A stretch of DNA of 33,418 bases. Source: Gammaproteobacteria bacterium (lineage in GTDB: Bacteria; Pseudomonadota; Gammaproteobacteria; Chromatiales; Chromatiaceae). Positions within the stretch are counted from its first letter, which is position 1. Every line of letters starts with the position of its first letter. This document shows, in pieces, positions 16,590 through 26,391 of the stretch. A model generated the notes under the pieces. It saw only the letters and a program-made list of their open reading frames with translations. It was not told where the DNA came from and searched no databases. The stretch is taken from the NCBI GenBank assembly GCA_011390365.1, contig JAABSM010000044.1:1-33418 (forward strand), read 5' to 3'. Both the position numbers and the translations under genes were made by a program.

Positions 16590-16979
16590 CTACTCAACCC
16601 TTTTGAACGAAGAGGCCTGCTCATCGATTCCCAAGTCTTCCAGGCGATAGACCCCAGGACCAAAATCCCTCACCCAGCCATCCTGCTCGCCGGCCCTGGT
16701 ATTGTAGTGGGGATATTCGTAGAACCGCCATACGCCTTCCCCGATCTCGATGCGAGAGATCTGATCATCCACCCGCGCGCGCAAGATCTTGGCGTCGCCC
16801 TCCGGCCAATAGCGGTACCAGTCAACGCCAATCCCTAGAAAGCCGCCCTTCATGCAGTCCTCATGCTTGCATAGCTTGAGCGCACCTTCCCGCTTACCGA
16901 TCTCCTGATCCATGATGTTCAGCTTGGAACAACCCGCGACCGCCGTTACCGCGATCAGTAACAAAAAGAATCTCGACAT
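16590..16979 (-). CDS. Small lipoprotein, function unknown
   Basis: The 129-residue product begins with a lipoprotein signal (MSRFFLLLIAVTAVAGC, lipobox ending at C17), so the mature protein should be lipid-anchored and exported. The mature part has a Cys pair in KLCKHEDCMKGG and aromatic-rich segments: GVDWYRYWPEGD, VWRFYEYPHYN. No family is recognised. It is transcribed on the minus strand between the convergent SpmA/SpmB-like gene and the upstream repeat at 16998-17037, apparently alone. Confidence 0.8.
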   Translation of the reverse strand: MSRFFLLLIAVTAVAGCSKLNIMDQEIGKREGALKLCKHEDCMKGGFLGIGVDWYRYWPEGDAKILRARVDDQISRIEIGEGVWRFYEYPHYNTRAGEQDGWVRDFGPGVYRLEDLGIDEQASSFKRVE

Positions 16980-16997
16980 CTCTCACCCCTTTTCATA

Positions 16998-17037
16998 AAC
17001 CTGACATCCACTACACCAACCTGACATCCACTGCACC
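16998..17037. repeat. Two tandem 20-bp units
   Basis: The 20-base unit AACCTGACATCCACTACACC is followed directly by a copy with one change (ACTGCACC). It lies in the promoter region of the minus-strand lipoprotein gene, so it could be a duplicated regulatory site or simple slippage. Confidence 0.75.
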
Positions 17038-17217
17038 TCAATCGCCGCCACACGATCATGGACTCAAGTGTAGTCGGCGGGACGGGAGAAGTTCAATTCG
17101 CAAACCGCGCGAACGTGTTCCACTCTGCAAACCCGCTAAAATTGCGAGAGAAGCGGAAGCGCTGATGGATGGTGACGGCACGACACCGGTGGCACTGGGA
17201 TCAGGCAAGAACCCCGC

Positions 17218-17246
17218 TCATCCTGCAAATCCCGTCCATCCTGTCC
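17218..17246. repeat. Single caggat-type arm before recQ stop
   Basis: The segment tcatcctgcaaatcccgtcc, continuing atcctgtcc, is the same class as the arms at 13563 and 23335. No convincing partner arm was found nearby. It lies just downstream of recQ on the minus strand. Confidence 0.5.
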
Positions 17247-17254
17247 AAAAACCA

Positions 17255-19399
17255 TCATCCACACTCCGCCGCCGCGACACAGCGGATGATGCCGTAGTCG
17301 TAGGCCTGTTCCAGCTCTTCGAAGACCGGCTTCAGGCGATGCTCGGCGCAGGCCTCGGGGTGATTTTCCAGGGCGAGGACGATGGCCTCGTATTCGTGAT
17401 CTTCCAGCTGCACCGCTTCGCGCACGTCGAGCAGGCCCGCCTCGACCGCGTCGGCGAGGTGGTTGTAGATGGTGGAGGGCTTGAGGTCGCGCTTGCGGGC
17501 GATGGCCTCGGCATCCATTCCCTGGGAGAACAGCAGCAGGGTGTGGTTGACGGTGTCGCTGAAGTGGTTGTCGAACAGATCGTCCAGCGGATGCTCGGCG
17601 ACGCAGCGCAGTACCGCCTGGCCATATTCGGCGATCTTGCGCTCGCCCATGCCGCTGATCCGCTGCAGCCCCTCGATGTTGGCGGGGCGCAGGCGGCAGA
17701 ACTGTTCCAGGGTCTGGTCGTGGAAGATGACGTAGGGGGGCACCCCCTGCTCCTCCGCCAGTTGACGGCGCATGCCGCGCAGCGCCTCGAACAGCGCCTC
17801 GTCCTGGGGGCGTAGGCCGCCGCGCACCCGCTCCTTGCGTCTCTTCTCCTTGGGCTGGCGCTCCAGGGTGCGCAGTTGCACCGACTCCTGCCCCTTCAGC
17901 AATGGGCGACAGCGTTCGGTGAGGCGCAGCGAGCCGTAGCCTTCGTCGTCGATATCCAGATAGCCGCGGGCCATGAGCTGACGAAACAGCCCCTTCCATT
18001 CGTGTTCGTTCAATTCCGTGCCTATGCCGTAGGTGCTGAGGCGGTCATGGCCGAATCGGCGGATGCGCTCGTTGTTGCGTCCTAGCAGCACGTCCACCAC
18101 GTAACCGACACCGAAGCGCTGGCCGGTGCGGTAGACGCAGGAGAGGGCCTTCTGGGCGGCGACGCTGGCGTCCCAGGTCTTGGGCGGTTGCAGGCAGTTG
18201 TCGCAGTTGCCGCAGGGCTCATCCCGCTGTTCGTCGAAGTAGGCGAGCAGCGCCTGCCGCCGACAAGAGGTCAGTTCGCACAGCCCCAGCATCGCCTCCA
18301 ACTTGTGCTGGATCACCCGCTTGTACTGCTCCGGGGCGTCGCTGTCCTGGTTCATCTTGCGCAGTGTAATCACATCTTGCAGGCCATAGGCCATCCAGGC
18401 GCTGGCGGGCTGGCCGTCGCGACCGGCGCGCCCCGTCTCCTGGTAGTAGGATTCGATGTTCTTGGGCAGGTTGAGGTGGGCGACGAAGCGCACGTCCGGC
18501 TTGTCGATCCCCATGCCGAAGGCGATGGTAGCGACGATGATCAGCCCCTCCTCCCGCAGGAAGCGCTCCTGGTGGCGCCGGCGCATCTCCACTGGCAGTT
18601 TGGCGTGGTAGGGTACGGCGGTGCGCCCCATGGCGGAGAGCCACTGGGCCACCTCCTCGGTCTTCTTGCGCGACAGGCAGTAGACGATGCCGGCGTCGTT
18701 GGGGTGCTCCTGTTCCAGAAAGCGCCACAGCTCCTGGCGACCGCTGGCCCCTTCGGCGATCTGGTAGCGGATGTTGGGGCGATCGAAGCTGTTGATGTAG
18801 ACGCCGGCCTGATTGAGATCGAGCTGCTGGATGATCTCCCGGCGGGTGCGCTCGTCGGCGGTGGCGGTAAGGGCGATGCGCGGCACCCCGGGAAAGCGCT
18901 GATGGAGCGCCGAGAGTTGCTGGTACTCCTTGCGAAAGTCATGACCCCACTGGGAGACGCAGTGGGCCTCGTCGATGGCGAACAGCGCCAGCGGGCTGCG
19001 CTCCAGCAGCGCCATGCTGCGCTCGGTGAGCAGGCGTTCCGGGGCGACGTAGAGCAGATCCAGGCCGCCATCGAGCAGCTGTTGCTCGATCTCGCCCTGG
19101 CTGCGGTAGTCGAGGGTGGAGTTCAGAAAGGCGGCGCGTATGCCGAGCTGACGCAGGGCGTTGACCTGATCCTGCATCAGCGCGATCAGCGGCGAGACGA
19201 CGATACCGGTTCCCGGGCGGGCCAGCGCCGGAATCTGATAGCACAGGGACTTGCCGCCGCCGGTGGGCATCAACACCAGCGCATCGCCGCCATCGACCAC
19301 GCGCTGGATGATCTCCGCCTGATTGTGGCGAAAGTCGTCGTAGCCGAAGGTGCGTCGCAGGATGTCGCGGGGTTGTGAAAGGGGCTCGGGATGATTCAT
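17255..19399 (-). CDS. recQ: ATP-dependent DNA helicase RecQ with extended C-terminus
   Basis: The 714-residue 3'-5' DNA helicase acts in recombination and replication-fork repair. Walker A MPTGGGKS (44-51), DEAH box (143-146), and the RecQ-specific aromatic-rich loop CVSQWGHDF directly after it are all present. Helicase motifs [18 protein letters not shown] and [12 protein letters not shown] follow, then the Zn-binding cysteines ([17 protein letters not shown]), a winged-helix RQC region and an HRDC domain (about 530-600). A further 114 residues (601-714) hold a helix-turn-helix-like module ([20 protein letters not shown]), which the E. coli enzyme of about 609 residues lacks. The start at 19399 is chosen because RecQ homology begins within 10 residues; the ribosome site is weak. 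Confidence 0.95.
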   Translation of the reverse strand: MNHPEPLSQPRDILRRTFGYDDFRHNQAEIIQRVVDGGDALVLMPTGGGKSLCYQIPALARPGTGIVVSPLIALMQDQVNALRQLGIRAAFLNSTLDYRSQGEIEQQLLDGGLDLLYVAPERLLTERSMALLERSPLALFAIDEAHCVSQWGHDFRKEYQQLSALHQRFPGVPRIALTATADERTRREIIQQLDLNQAGVYINSFDRPNIRYQIAEGASGRQELWRFLEQEHPNDAGIVYCLSRKKTEEVAQWLSAMGRTAVPYHAKLPVEMRRRHQERFLREEGLIIVATIAFGMGIDKPDVRFVAHLNLPKNIESYYQETGRAGRDGQPASAWMAYGLQDVITLRKMNQDSDAPEQYKRVIQHKLEAMLGLCELTSCRRQALLAYFDEQRDEPCGNCDNCLQPPKTWDASVAAQKALSCVYRTGQRFGVGYVVDVLLGRNNERIRRFGHDRLSTYGIGTELNEHEWKGLFRQLMARGYLDIDDEGYGSLRLTERCRPLLKGQESVQLRTLERQPKEKRRKERVRGGLRPQDEALFEALRGMRRQLAEEQGVPPYVIFHDQTLEQFCRLRPANIEGLQRISGMGERKIAEYGQAVLRCVAEHPLDDLFDNHFSDTVNHTLLLFSQGMDAEAIARKRDLKPSTIYNHLADAVEAGLLDVREAVQLEDHEYEAIVLALENHPEACAEHRLKPVFEELEQAYDYGIIRCVAAAECG

Positions 19400-19640
19400 G
19401 GGGTGGCAGTTTACGGGGGAGAATGGCGGAAGCCAAGGTTTGGACGCATGATCTGGGACCTGTGCCTGATCGCCAGCCCGATTAACGGCCACGGGGCTGA
19501 CGAATCTCGACACGGTTCACAGGCCGACGCCGCGCCGCGTTGCGCTCGGCAACCCCGGTGGTTGGCGAAAACCCCAATCGGCAAGGCATCCGGGATCTGT
19601 TACGCTTGCAACACCGTTCACCACCGCCACTGGATACGCC

Positions 19641-20066
19641 ATGGAGTTCTACGTCGCCGTTCCCGTCCGCCTCTCCACCCAGGCCCTGCAACACCGTCTC
19701 ACCATCGACCGCCTACCACAGTGGTGCGCCTCCATCGACAAGGTACTGGAGAGCCGCCACGACAAGGGGGAGATCTACTGCATCTGGGGCCAGTTTCGCA
19801 TCCGCCGCGAGATCGTCCGCGACGGCCTGCGCTTTACCCTTCCCGGCTGCCCCAATGCCCTGCAATGGACGGTAACGGTAGAGGGGGAGAAGGTTCTGGT
19901 GCACCTCACCATCAACCGCCAGCGCCCCGATCCGGAGTTCGTCGAGACCATCGAACAGTTCATCGACGACTGGCGGCAGGGCATAGAAAAGGCCGGCGTC
20001 CCCGCCGCCACCGCCGGTAGCTGCGCCAATGACCGCTGCGGTGAGAGCTTCAGCGGTTTTGGCTGA
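19641..20066 (+). CDS. Conserved-looking hypothetical protein with CxxxxCG tail
   Basis: The 141-residue protein is not recognised. It has no signal peptide or membrane helix. The layout is an N-terminal alpha/beta part (MEFYVAVPVRLSTQALQHRL, LPQWCASIDKVLES), a strand region (GEIYCIWGQFRIRREIVRDG) and a helical C-terminal part with RPDPEFVETIEQFIDDWRQG. A short tail carries two cysteines, SCANDRCGESFSGFG. Codon usage is like that of its neighbours and the frame is uninterrupted, so it is likely a real gene. It stands alone, divergent from recQ and 167 bp before ygfZ. Its ribosome site is weak. Confidence 0.65.
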   Translation: MEFYVAVPVRLSTQALQHRLTIDRLPQWCASIDKVLESRHDKGEIYCIWGQFRIRREIVRDGLRFTLPGCPNALQWTVTVEGEKVLVHLTINRQRPDPEFVETIEQFIDDWRQGIEKAGVPAATAGSCANDRCGESFSGFG

Positions 20067-20232
20067 CATCGACGTCCATCTCCCGGCCCTGCCGTTCCCC
20101 CCCATTGTCCCTTGCCTAACCCGCTTCCGGCCCCAAAGTTGCAGGCTGAACCACAGCAACATGGCAGGGGCGCGGGGTGATCCCGATCGTCTTCCCGCGT
20201 ACAATCGGCAAGAACTTCATGAGGAGCCCGAG

Positions 20233-21273
20233 ATGAATCAACAGTGGAAAGCGTTTCTTGAAGGCCAGGGGGCCCGCTTCGATGAACCCGGCGTCGACGA
20301 GCAGAGAGTCGCCAGCTGGCCCGAAGGCGGATCCGCGGCAAACGGCATCTGCGACCTCTCCCACCTCGGCCTGGCGCGGGTCTCCGGGGAAGACGCCGAA
20401 ACCTTCCTGCAGGGCCAGCTCACCAATGACGTCAAGGCGGTGGATGGCGAGCACTGGCTGCCCGGCGCCTACTGCTCGCCCAAGGGGAGGATGATCGCCG
20501 ATTTTCGCATGGCGCGGCTGGGCGAGGACTTTCTGTTGCAGATGCCGGCGGCGACCCAGGCGCTGGTGATGAAGCGGCTGCCCATGTTCGTGCTCATGTC
20601 CAAGGCCAAGGTCACCGATCCCGCCGACCAGCTGACCTCGTTCGGCTGTTGGGGCGAGGCGGCGGCAACGGCCCTGCAGGGCGCGACCGGCGAACTGCCC
20701 GACGCACCCGGCGGCGCGATGCAACTGGAAGGGGGCGTGGTGATGCGCCTGGCGGGGGAGGTTCCCCGCTACCAGCTGATCGGCGACCCGGTGGTACTGG
20801 AGAGCTTGTGGCAGACGGTAGCGAAGGCGACATCGCCCGCCTCTCATGTCCTATGGCGGCTGCACGACATTCGCGCCGGCTATCCCACGGTATACGGCGT
20901 CACCAGCGAGTCCTTCGTGGCGCAGATGTGCAACCTGCAACGGATCGATGGGGTAAGCTTCACCAAGGGCTGCTTCGTCGGCCAGGAGGTGGTAGCGAGG
21001 ATGAAGTACCTGGGCAAGCTCAAGCGCCAGATGTACATCGCCAGGGCGGAGACGGAACAGCGCCCGCAACCCGGCGACGCGCTTCACTCGCCAACCAGCA
21101 AATCGGGCCAGGGCGCGGGCACGGTGGTGGACGCCGCCCCCTCCCCCGAGGGCGGCTTCGAGCTGCTGGTGGTCGCCGAGATCGCCGCCGCCGAGGGCGA
21201 AGGACTGCACCTGCACGGGGCGGATGGCCCCAAACTGGAGTTGAGCGCACCGCCTTATGGCTTTGAGGAGTAA
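20233..21273 (+). CDS. ygfZ: YgfZ/GcvT-domain Fe-S cluster assembly protein
   Basis: The 346-residue folate-binding protein is related to the T-protein of glycine cleavage. The signature KGCFVGQE (245-252) with C247 defines YgfZ/IBA57, which helps maturation or repair of certain Fe-S enzymes such as the MiaB type in a folate-dependent way. Other family segments are GICDLSHLGLARVSGEDAETFLQGQLTNDV and LLQMPAATQALVMKRLPMFV. The start at 20233 is set by GAGGAG seven bases upstream; the open frame extends farther but without support. No coupled partner is visible. Confidence 0.93.
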   Translation: MNQQWKAFLEGQGARFDEPGVDEQRVASWPEGGSAANGICDLSHLGLARVSGEDAETFLQGQLTNDVKAVDGEHWLPGAYCSPKGRMIADFRMARLGEDFLLQMPAATQALVMKRLPMFVLMSKAKVTDPADQLTSFGCWGEAAATALQGATGELPDAPGGAMQLEGGVVMRLAGEVPRYQLIGDPVVLESLWQTVAKATSPASHVLWRLHDIRAGYPTVYGVTSESFVAQMCNLQRIDGVSFTKGCFVGQEVVARMKYLGKLKRQMYIARAETEQRPQPGDALHSPTSKSGQGAGTVVDAAPSPEGGFELLVVAEIAAAEGEGLHLHGADGPKLELSAPPYGFEE

Positions 21274-21288
21274 GCAAGGAAAAAGATA

Positions 21289-21371
21289 AACCACAGAGCA
21301 CACAGAGAGCACAGAGATTGTTCAAGCGTATTATTCCTCACTCCTCTGTGTGCTCTGTGCTCTCTGTGGTT
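21289..21371. repeat. Paired inverted arms, cacagag type
   Basis: The left arm (21289-21317, aaccacagagcacacagaga, then gcacagaga) and right arm (21344-21371, complement) can form a stem of nearly 28 bases with a loop of about 26. The short units are rearranged between the arms, so pairing is imperfect but extensive. It lies between ygfZ and the ABC transporter genes. Confidence 0.8.
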
Positions 21372-21395
21372 AAGCTTCCCTGATTTCACCCCGCC

Positions 21396-22288
<893 letters not shown>

Positions 22289-22292
<4 letters not shown>

Positions 22293-23308
22293 CCATGTTC
22301 GATCTCCACCGCTTCCTCGCCCTGCTCACCGCCCGCAACCGCGAGTTCCTGCGCGATCGCACCTCGCTGTTGTGGAACGTGATCATGCCGGTGATCATCG
22401 TCTTCGGCTTTGCCTACGCCTTCAACAAGGAGGAGGTGCAGCTGTTCAAGGTGGGCGTTCCCAGCGCCTACGCCATGCAGATCGACTCTCCCATGCGTCC
22501 CTTCTTCGATACCCGCCACATTCAGTTCATCGTCGAGGAGGATATGTTCCACGCCCGGGAACGCGTCGAACGGCATCAACTCGACCTGCTGCTGGACCCC
22601 GAAGGCAACCGCTATTGGGTCAACGATAAATCACCCCGGGGTTATGTGATCGAAAAGCTGCTGCTGGGGGTCGATGGGGATGCCGGGCGCCGCACCCTGA
22701 GCGGCGAACGCATTCGCTACGTGGACTGGCTGATCCCCGGTGTGTTGAGCATGAACGTGATGTTCAGCTCGCTGTTCGGCGTCGGCTACGCCATCGTCCG
22801 CTATCGTCGTAACGGCGTCCTCAAGCGCCTCAAGGCCACCCCCCTGACGCCGGTGGAGTTCCTCTCGGCGCAGGTCATCTCCCGGCTGTGGCTGATCGTC
22901 CTCACCACCATCGCCGTCTACCTGGGCACCGACCTGTTCGTCGGTTTCTCCATGTTCGGCAGTTATGCCTTGCTACTGCTCACCCTGGTGCTGGGGGCAC
23001 TGAGCATGATCAGCCTGGCCCTCATCGTCGCCGCGCGCCTCGCCAACCAGGAGGCGGCCAACGGCCTCCTCAACCTCGTCTCCTGGCCGATGATGCTGCT
23101 CTCCGGGGTCTGGTTCTCGCTGGAGGGCTCGCCGGAGTGGGTACAGATGCTGGCGCAGACCCTCCCCCTCACCCACCTCATCGAAGCGGCGCGCAAGATC
23201 ATGCTCGACGGCGCGGGGCTGATGGCCATCGGCCACCACCTGCTGATCCTGCTGCTGATGTCGGCGATCTGCCTCGGGCTGGGGGCCAGGTTGTTTCGGT
23301 GGGAATAG
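22289..23308 (+). CDS. ABC-2 type transporter permease
   Basis: The 339-residue membrane protein has one N-terminal membrane helix (VIMPVIIVFGFAYAF), a large periplasmic domain (about 45-145) and five further helices at the C-terminal end, the ABC-2 exporter layout. Typical motifs are RYRRNGVLKRLKATPLTPVEFL and the NLVSWPMMLLSGVWFSLEGSPEW region before the last helices. The frame can start at GTG 22289, overlapping the ATPase stop as GTGA, or at ATG 22295. Either way it is coupled to the ATPase gene and forms an exporter with it. Confidence 0.92.
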
Positions 23309-23334
23309 GTCGTTCCTTGCCTTTATTCATGAAG

Positions 23335-23540
23335 AAATGGACAGGATTAACAGGATTTCTCAGGATTCACAGGATATTTTGAGGACTTTCATAACTGACT
23401 TGGACTTTATGGCATCAATGACTTTTTCGCCTACCCTTAGCCATGGCGGCTCTGAGCGTTGGGTATCCGGCGCTATTTGTAAGCCAGCAAAAATGAAATC
23501 CTGTTAATCCTGAAGAATCCCGTTAATCCTGTCTATTTTT
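23335..23540. repeat. Paired inverted arms, caggat type
   Basis: The left arm (23335-23380) contains gacaggattaacaggatt, tcaggatt and cacaggat units. The right arm (23495-23540) is the complement (aatcctgttaatcctg, cgttaatcctgtctattt). The arms lie about 115 bases apart between the permease gene and a convergent lipoprotein gene. Confidence 0.8.
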
Positions 23541-23549
23541 CCCCAAGGA

Positions 23550-24035
23550 TCAACTCCCAAAGCCCCCATCCAAAAAGTCATCCGGCGCGGCCCTGCGCCA
23601 GCTGGCATGGATCAGGTTCCAGTCGCCGCCTTCATCGCGAAAGGTGAGCTCGAAGCGGTAGAGGTCGGCGCGGATCTGAGGCAGGGGTAGCTGGTCGTTG
23701 CCCTGCTGACTGAGCATCCCCATGAGCACGCTGGCGGTTCCTTCGGTGTCGCTGGCCATTTCGACCTTCTGGACCCGGGCGAGGAGGTGGATCTGCTTGT
23801 GGCGCATGATATAGCCGATGATGATGCGTTTAAGCTCCTTGGCCGCGCGGCCATGGTCATCGCTGTAATCATCTGAAACGATGCCCGCCACCTCCATGCT
23901 CTTGCGCGCCTCGGCGGCCAGTTCACCCTGGCGGATGCGTTCGCGGATCTGGTCTTCCGGCGTTACCTCGTCACCGCAGCCGATCAGCAGCAGGGGTAGC
24001 AACAGCGGTAGCGCCCATGTCATCTTCATTTTCAT
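23550..24035 (-). CDS. Lipoprotein, function unknown
   Basis: The 161-residue product has a lipoprotein signal (MKMKMTWALPLLLPLLLIGC, Cys at 20), followed by GDEVTPEDQIRERIRQGELAAEARKSM. The mature part is alpha then beta, with RHKQIHLLARVQKVEMASDTEG and LPLPQIRADLYRFELTFRDEGGDWNLIHASWRRA. The final segment resembles a small NTF2-like or lumazine-type beta sheet. GGAG seven bases upstream supports the ATG. No family is recognised and there is no operon partner; a cell-envelope role follows only from the lipid anchor. Confidence 0.82.
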   Translation of the reverse strand: MKMKMTWALPLLLPLLLIGCGDEVTPEDQIRERIRQGELAAEARKSMEVAGIVSDDYSDDHGRAAKELKRIIIGYIMRHKQIHLLARVQKVEMASDTEGTASVLMGMLSQQGNDQLPLPQIRADLYRFELTFRDEGGDWNLIHASWRRAAPDDFLDGGFGS

Positions 24036-24238
24036 GCCAACTCCAGGTCAAGGATCAGATGGCCTGAATATACAAAATCGTTATGCATAAAGAAAGAGGG
24101 CATCCGTTATCCTGGGAGCTGGTTCACTTTGGCGGCGGCGCTCGCGTTCGAAGACGATTTCCGTCACCGCCCGCCTAAAGGCTCAACCTCCCCTTACCCC
24201 GATCCGCTGTAGCGACCATCCCCCCTCCCCCTTCAAAC

Positions 24239-24336
24239 TTCCCCCTTCCCCCTTCCCCCTTCACCCTTCACCCTTCACCCTTCACCCTTCACCCTTCACC
24301 CTTCACCCTTCCCCCTTCCCCCTTCCCCCTTCCCCC
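24239..24336. repeat. Heptanucleotide tandem repeat at the 3' end of tadA
   Basis: Fourteen perfect 7-base units: TTCCCCC x3, TTCACCC x7, then TTCCCCC x4. On the tadA-coding (minus) strand this is GGGGGAA x4, GGGTGAA x7 and GGGGGAA x3. The G-runs could form quadruplexes on that strand. tadA's last codons and stop lie in the block. Confidence 0.95.
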
Positions 24337-24802
24337 GCTTGCGCCGAAAGAAGTCCCGAAGCATGCAGGCGCACTCCTCTTCGAGGAGACCGCCACGGCA
24401 CGCCAGACGGTGATTGAAGCGGGCGTCGGGGGGGAGCAGGTTGAAGACGCTGGCGGCGCCGCCCTTGGGGTCGAAGGCGCCGAAGACGATGCGTTTGACG
24501 CGCGCGTGGATGATCGCGCCAGCGCACATCACGCAAGGTTCAAGGGTGACGTAGAGGGTAGTATCGGGCAGGCGGTAGTTTTGCGCGGTCCGACCGGCAT
24601 CGCGCAGGGCGACGATCTCGGCGTGGGCGGTGGCGTCATGGGCCGAGATCGGGCCGTTGCGACCGCGGCCGATGATCCGCCCGTCTCGCACCAGTATCGC
24701 CCCCACCGGCACTTCGCCCGCGATCTCAGCCTCCGCCGCCAGCAGCAGGGCCTCGCGCATCCACAGGGGATCCCGGGGATCGAGGTCGTCGAAGCCGCTC
24801 AA
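24296..24802 (-). CDS. tadA: tRNA-specific adenosine deaminase
   Basis: The 168-residue enzyme deaminates A34 to inosine in tRNA-Arg(ACG). Zinc and catalytic motifs are HAE (60-62) and PCVMC with C90 and C93. ALRDAGRTAQNYRLPDTTLYVTLEP and GAFDPKGGAASVFNLL are typical TadA segments. The last residues, KGEGGRGKGEG, are encoded by the heptamer tract, and the stop TGA is supplied by a GGGTGAA unit, so the tail is repeat-derived. The assigned start is TTG at 24802, which overlaps the djlA stop (TTGA); ATG at 24760, facing E. coli Met12, is possible but would remove N-terminal sequence. It is coupled to djlA. Confidence 0.93.
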   Translation of the reverse strand: MSGFDDLDPRDPLWMREALLLAAEAEIAGEVPVGAILVRDGRIIGRGRNGPISAHDATAHAEIVALRDAGRTAQNYRLPDTTLYVTLEPCVMCAGAIIHARVKRIVFGAFDPKGGAASVFNLLPPDARFNHRLACRGGLLEEECACMLRDFFRRKRGKGEGGRGKGEG

Positions 24803-25593
24803 AAGCCCCGCTCTTTCTTGATCCGCTCATAGGCCTGACGGATCTCGTGAGTCTTCTGGGCCGCGACCTTCATCATCTCTTCGGGGAGACCCTTGGCCAC
24901 CAGCTTGTCGGGGTGGTGCTGGCTGAGCAGGCGACGATAGGCGCGCTTGACCTCCTGATCACTGGCGCCGGGGTCGACGTTGAGCAGGGCGTAGGCATCC
25001 GGGAGCTTCGGGCCCTCGCGCGCGGTGGCGCGGCCCGCGCCGCCTTGGTGGATTTCGGCGCGAATCATCTCCTCCAGACGCTCGTATTCGCTCTGGGGAA
25101 AGTGGAGCTTGCGACAGATGTGCCGCAGCAGGCGATCCTCAACCGGGTCGAGCCGCCCATCCGCGTAGGCGGCCTGGAGCTGAATCTCGATGAAGAGACG
25201 AATGAGGGTGCGGCGGCGGTGGCATTCGCGGCGGAACTGTTCCAGCACCGCATCGAGCTGAAATTCGGCGGACTTGCCCTGGGTAAAGAGATCGATGGCG
25301 GTGCGACGCATGGCGTCGTCCAGTTCCATCTGGCGCATCACCGCCCGCGCCATGTCGATCTCGTCTTCCGAGACCCGTCCATCCGCCTTGGCGATGTGCC
25401 CCATCACCGAGAAGGTGGCGGTGAAAAAGGCGGCCTGAACCCGTTCCTTTTCCCCCTCATCGACCTCGCCTTCTGGCAGACGCGCGATGCCCAGATCCAG
25501 GTTGTGACCCACCACCGCGCCAAGCAGCGCGCCAAGGGGGCCGCCCAGCATGAAACCGAATGCGCCTCCCAGTACCTTGCCCCACCAGCTCAT
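24799..25593 (-). CDS. djlA: Co-chaperone DjlA
   Basis: The 264-residue membrane-anchored J-domain protein starts with a glycine-rich membrane segment (GKVLGGAFGFMLGGPLGALL), continues with a TerB-like helical domain (AAFFTATFSVMGHIAKADGRVSEDEI) and ends in a J-domain with HPD (QHHPDK) and a final helix. DjlA stimulates DnaK and affects envelope stress signalling. GGGAG lies about eight bases before the ATG at 25593; the longer frame to 25623 is less likely. Its TGA overlaps the tadA start, so the two genes form a small operon. Confidence 0.95.
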   Translation of the reverse strand: MSWWGKVLGGAFGFMLGGPLGALLGAVVGHNLDLGIARLPEGEVDEGEKERVQAAFFTATFSVMGHIAKADGRVSEDEIDMARAVMRQMELDDAMRRTAIDLFTQGKSAEFQLDAVLEQFRRECHRRRTLIRLFIEIQLQAAYADGRLDPVEDRLLRHICRKLHFPQSEYERLEEMIRAEIHQGGAGRATAREGPKLPDAYALLNVDPGASDQEVKRAYRRLLSQHHPDKLVAKGLPEEMMKVAAQKTHEIRQAYERIKKERGF

Positions 25594-25742
25594 GAAATCA
25601 CTCCCGACGCAGGCCCCGCGCACGGGGCGAATTCACGACCGAAGAAAAACGCGAAACAGCGATCTGCATCAATGGCATCCCGTCCTCATCAGTGTCATAC
25701 TCTTATCCATACATTGGCAAACATCCCGCACAGGAGAGCATC

Positions 25743-26027
25743 ATGACCGCACCGCCGCCGATCATTGGTTCATGGTATCAGCTGCCGGAGGGCGATCTGT
25801 TCGAGGTTGTCGCATGGGATCCCCAGGAGCAGACCGTCGAAATCCAGTTCTATGACGGCACCATCGACGAGTATGACGTGGAAAGCTGGTCGCAACTGGG
25901 TATCCATCCGGCGGAACCCCCGGAGGACTGGTCCGGCTCGCTGGACGTCGTCTCCGAGGATTACGGGGTCGACCTCGACCGCCCGGCCGGGGATTCGCGC
26001 CACAATCCGCTGGACGACATCGACTAG
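25743..26027 (+). CDS. Small acidic protein, probably DUF6763 family
   Basis: The 94-residue acidic protein begins MTAPPPIIGSWYQLPEGDLFEVVAWD and continues as beta strands (TVEIQFYDGTIDEYDVESW) with an Asp-rich tail. The GSWYQ..G..FEVVA pattern is what I associate with the small gammaproteobacterial DUF6763 family; function unknown. The ATG is preceded by AGGAG. The stop codon TAG lies inside the left arm of the inverted repeat at 26023-26124, so the gene end coincides with the edge of a possible insertion and the original C-terminus may have been changed. Confidence 0.75.
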   Translation: MTAPPPIIGSWYQLPEGDLFEVVAWDPQEQTVEIQFYDGTIDEYDVESWSQLGIHPAEPPEDWSGSLDVVSEDYGVDLDRPAGDSRHNPLDDID

Positions 26028-26124
26028 TGCAGCACCCGCCAAGTGACCATGAATAATGCGTGGCATAGGGTATTGATTTTTATATAAATAATGTTGTTGC
26101 TTATTTAACTGGCGCTGCACTAGT
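26023..26124. mobile_element. Possible MITE-like element with 11-bp terminal inverted repeats
   Basis: Perfect ends ACTAGTGCAGC (26023-26033) and GCTGCACTAGT (26114-26124) enclose about 80 bases whose right half is strikingly AT-rich (about 26074-26108) in a GC-rich genome. CGCCA/TGGCG extends the pairing after a 3-base gap. There is no coding capacity. The left end includes the stop codon of the upstream gene. Confidence 0.5.
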
Positions 26125-26300
26125 CCAGCCGCGCGCGAATATCGGAAACCCCCTCTCAGGCACAGCCCCCCCCTCTGAAGGCTTGGTCTGCGCATGGCTC
26201 CGGCACCTTGGCGCGGCCATACGAGTACAGCCGCTCCCGAATAGCCACGGGACAGCGGCGGTCCAGGTTTCCCGCGAACGCCTTCCCGCCAACGCATCCC

Positions 26301-26333
26301 AGCACTGCCAGTCCTTGCAGGACTGGCAGTGCT
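26301..26333. terminator. Perfect 15-bp hairpin between convergent genes
   Basis: Arms AGCACTGCCAGTCCT and AGGACTGGCAGTGCT match perfectly around a TGC loop. It lies between the convergent 94-residue gene and the 1184-residue gene and could act in both directions. No T-tract follows, so a REP-like or boundary element is also possible. Confidence 0.5.
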
Positions 26334-26391
26334 CCAGGAGTCACGCTAACCCCGCCTGATATTCACGGGGCCTGCTGGCCGCGGCTGAGGC

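Noticed and set aside
18188-19378. Plus-strand frame of 396 codons opposite recQ
   Set aside because: It is an antisense shadow of an unambiguous helicase.
24239-24336. Tandem repeats considered as a CRISPR array
   Set aside because: The units are 7 bases and contiguous with no spacers, and no cas genes are present.
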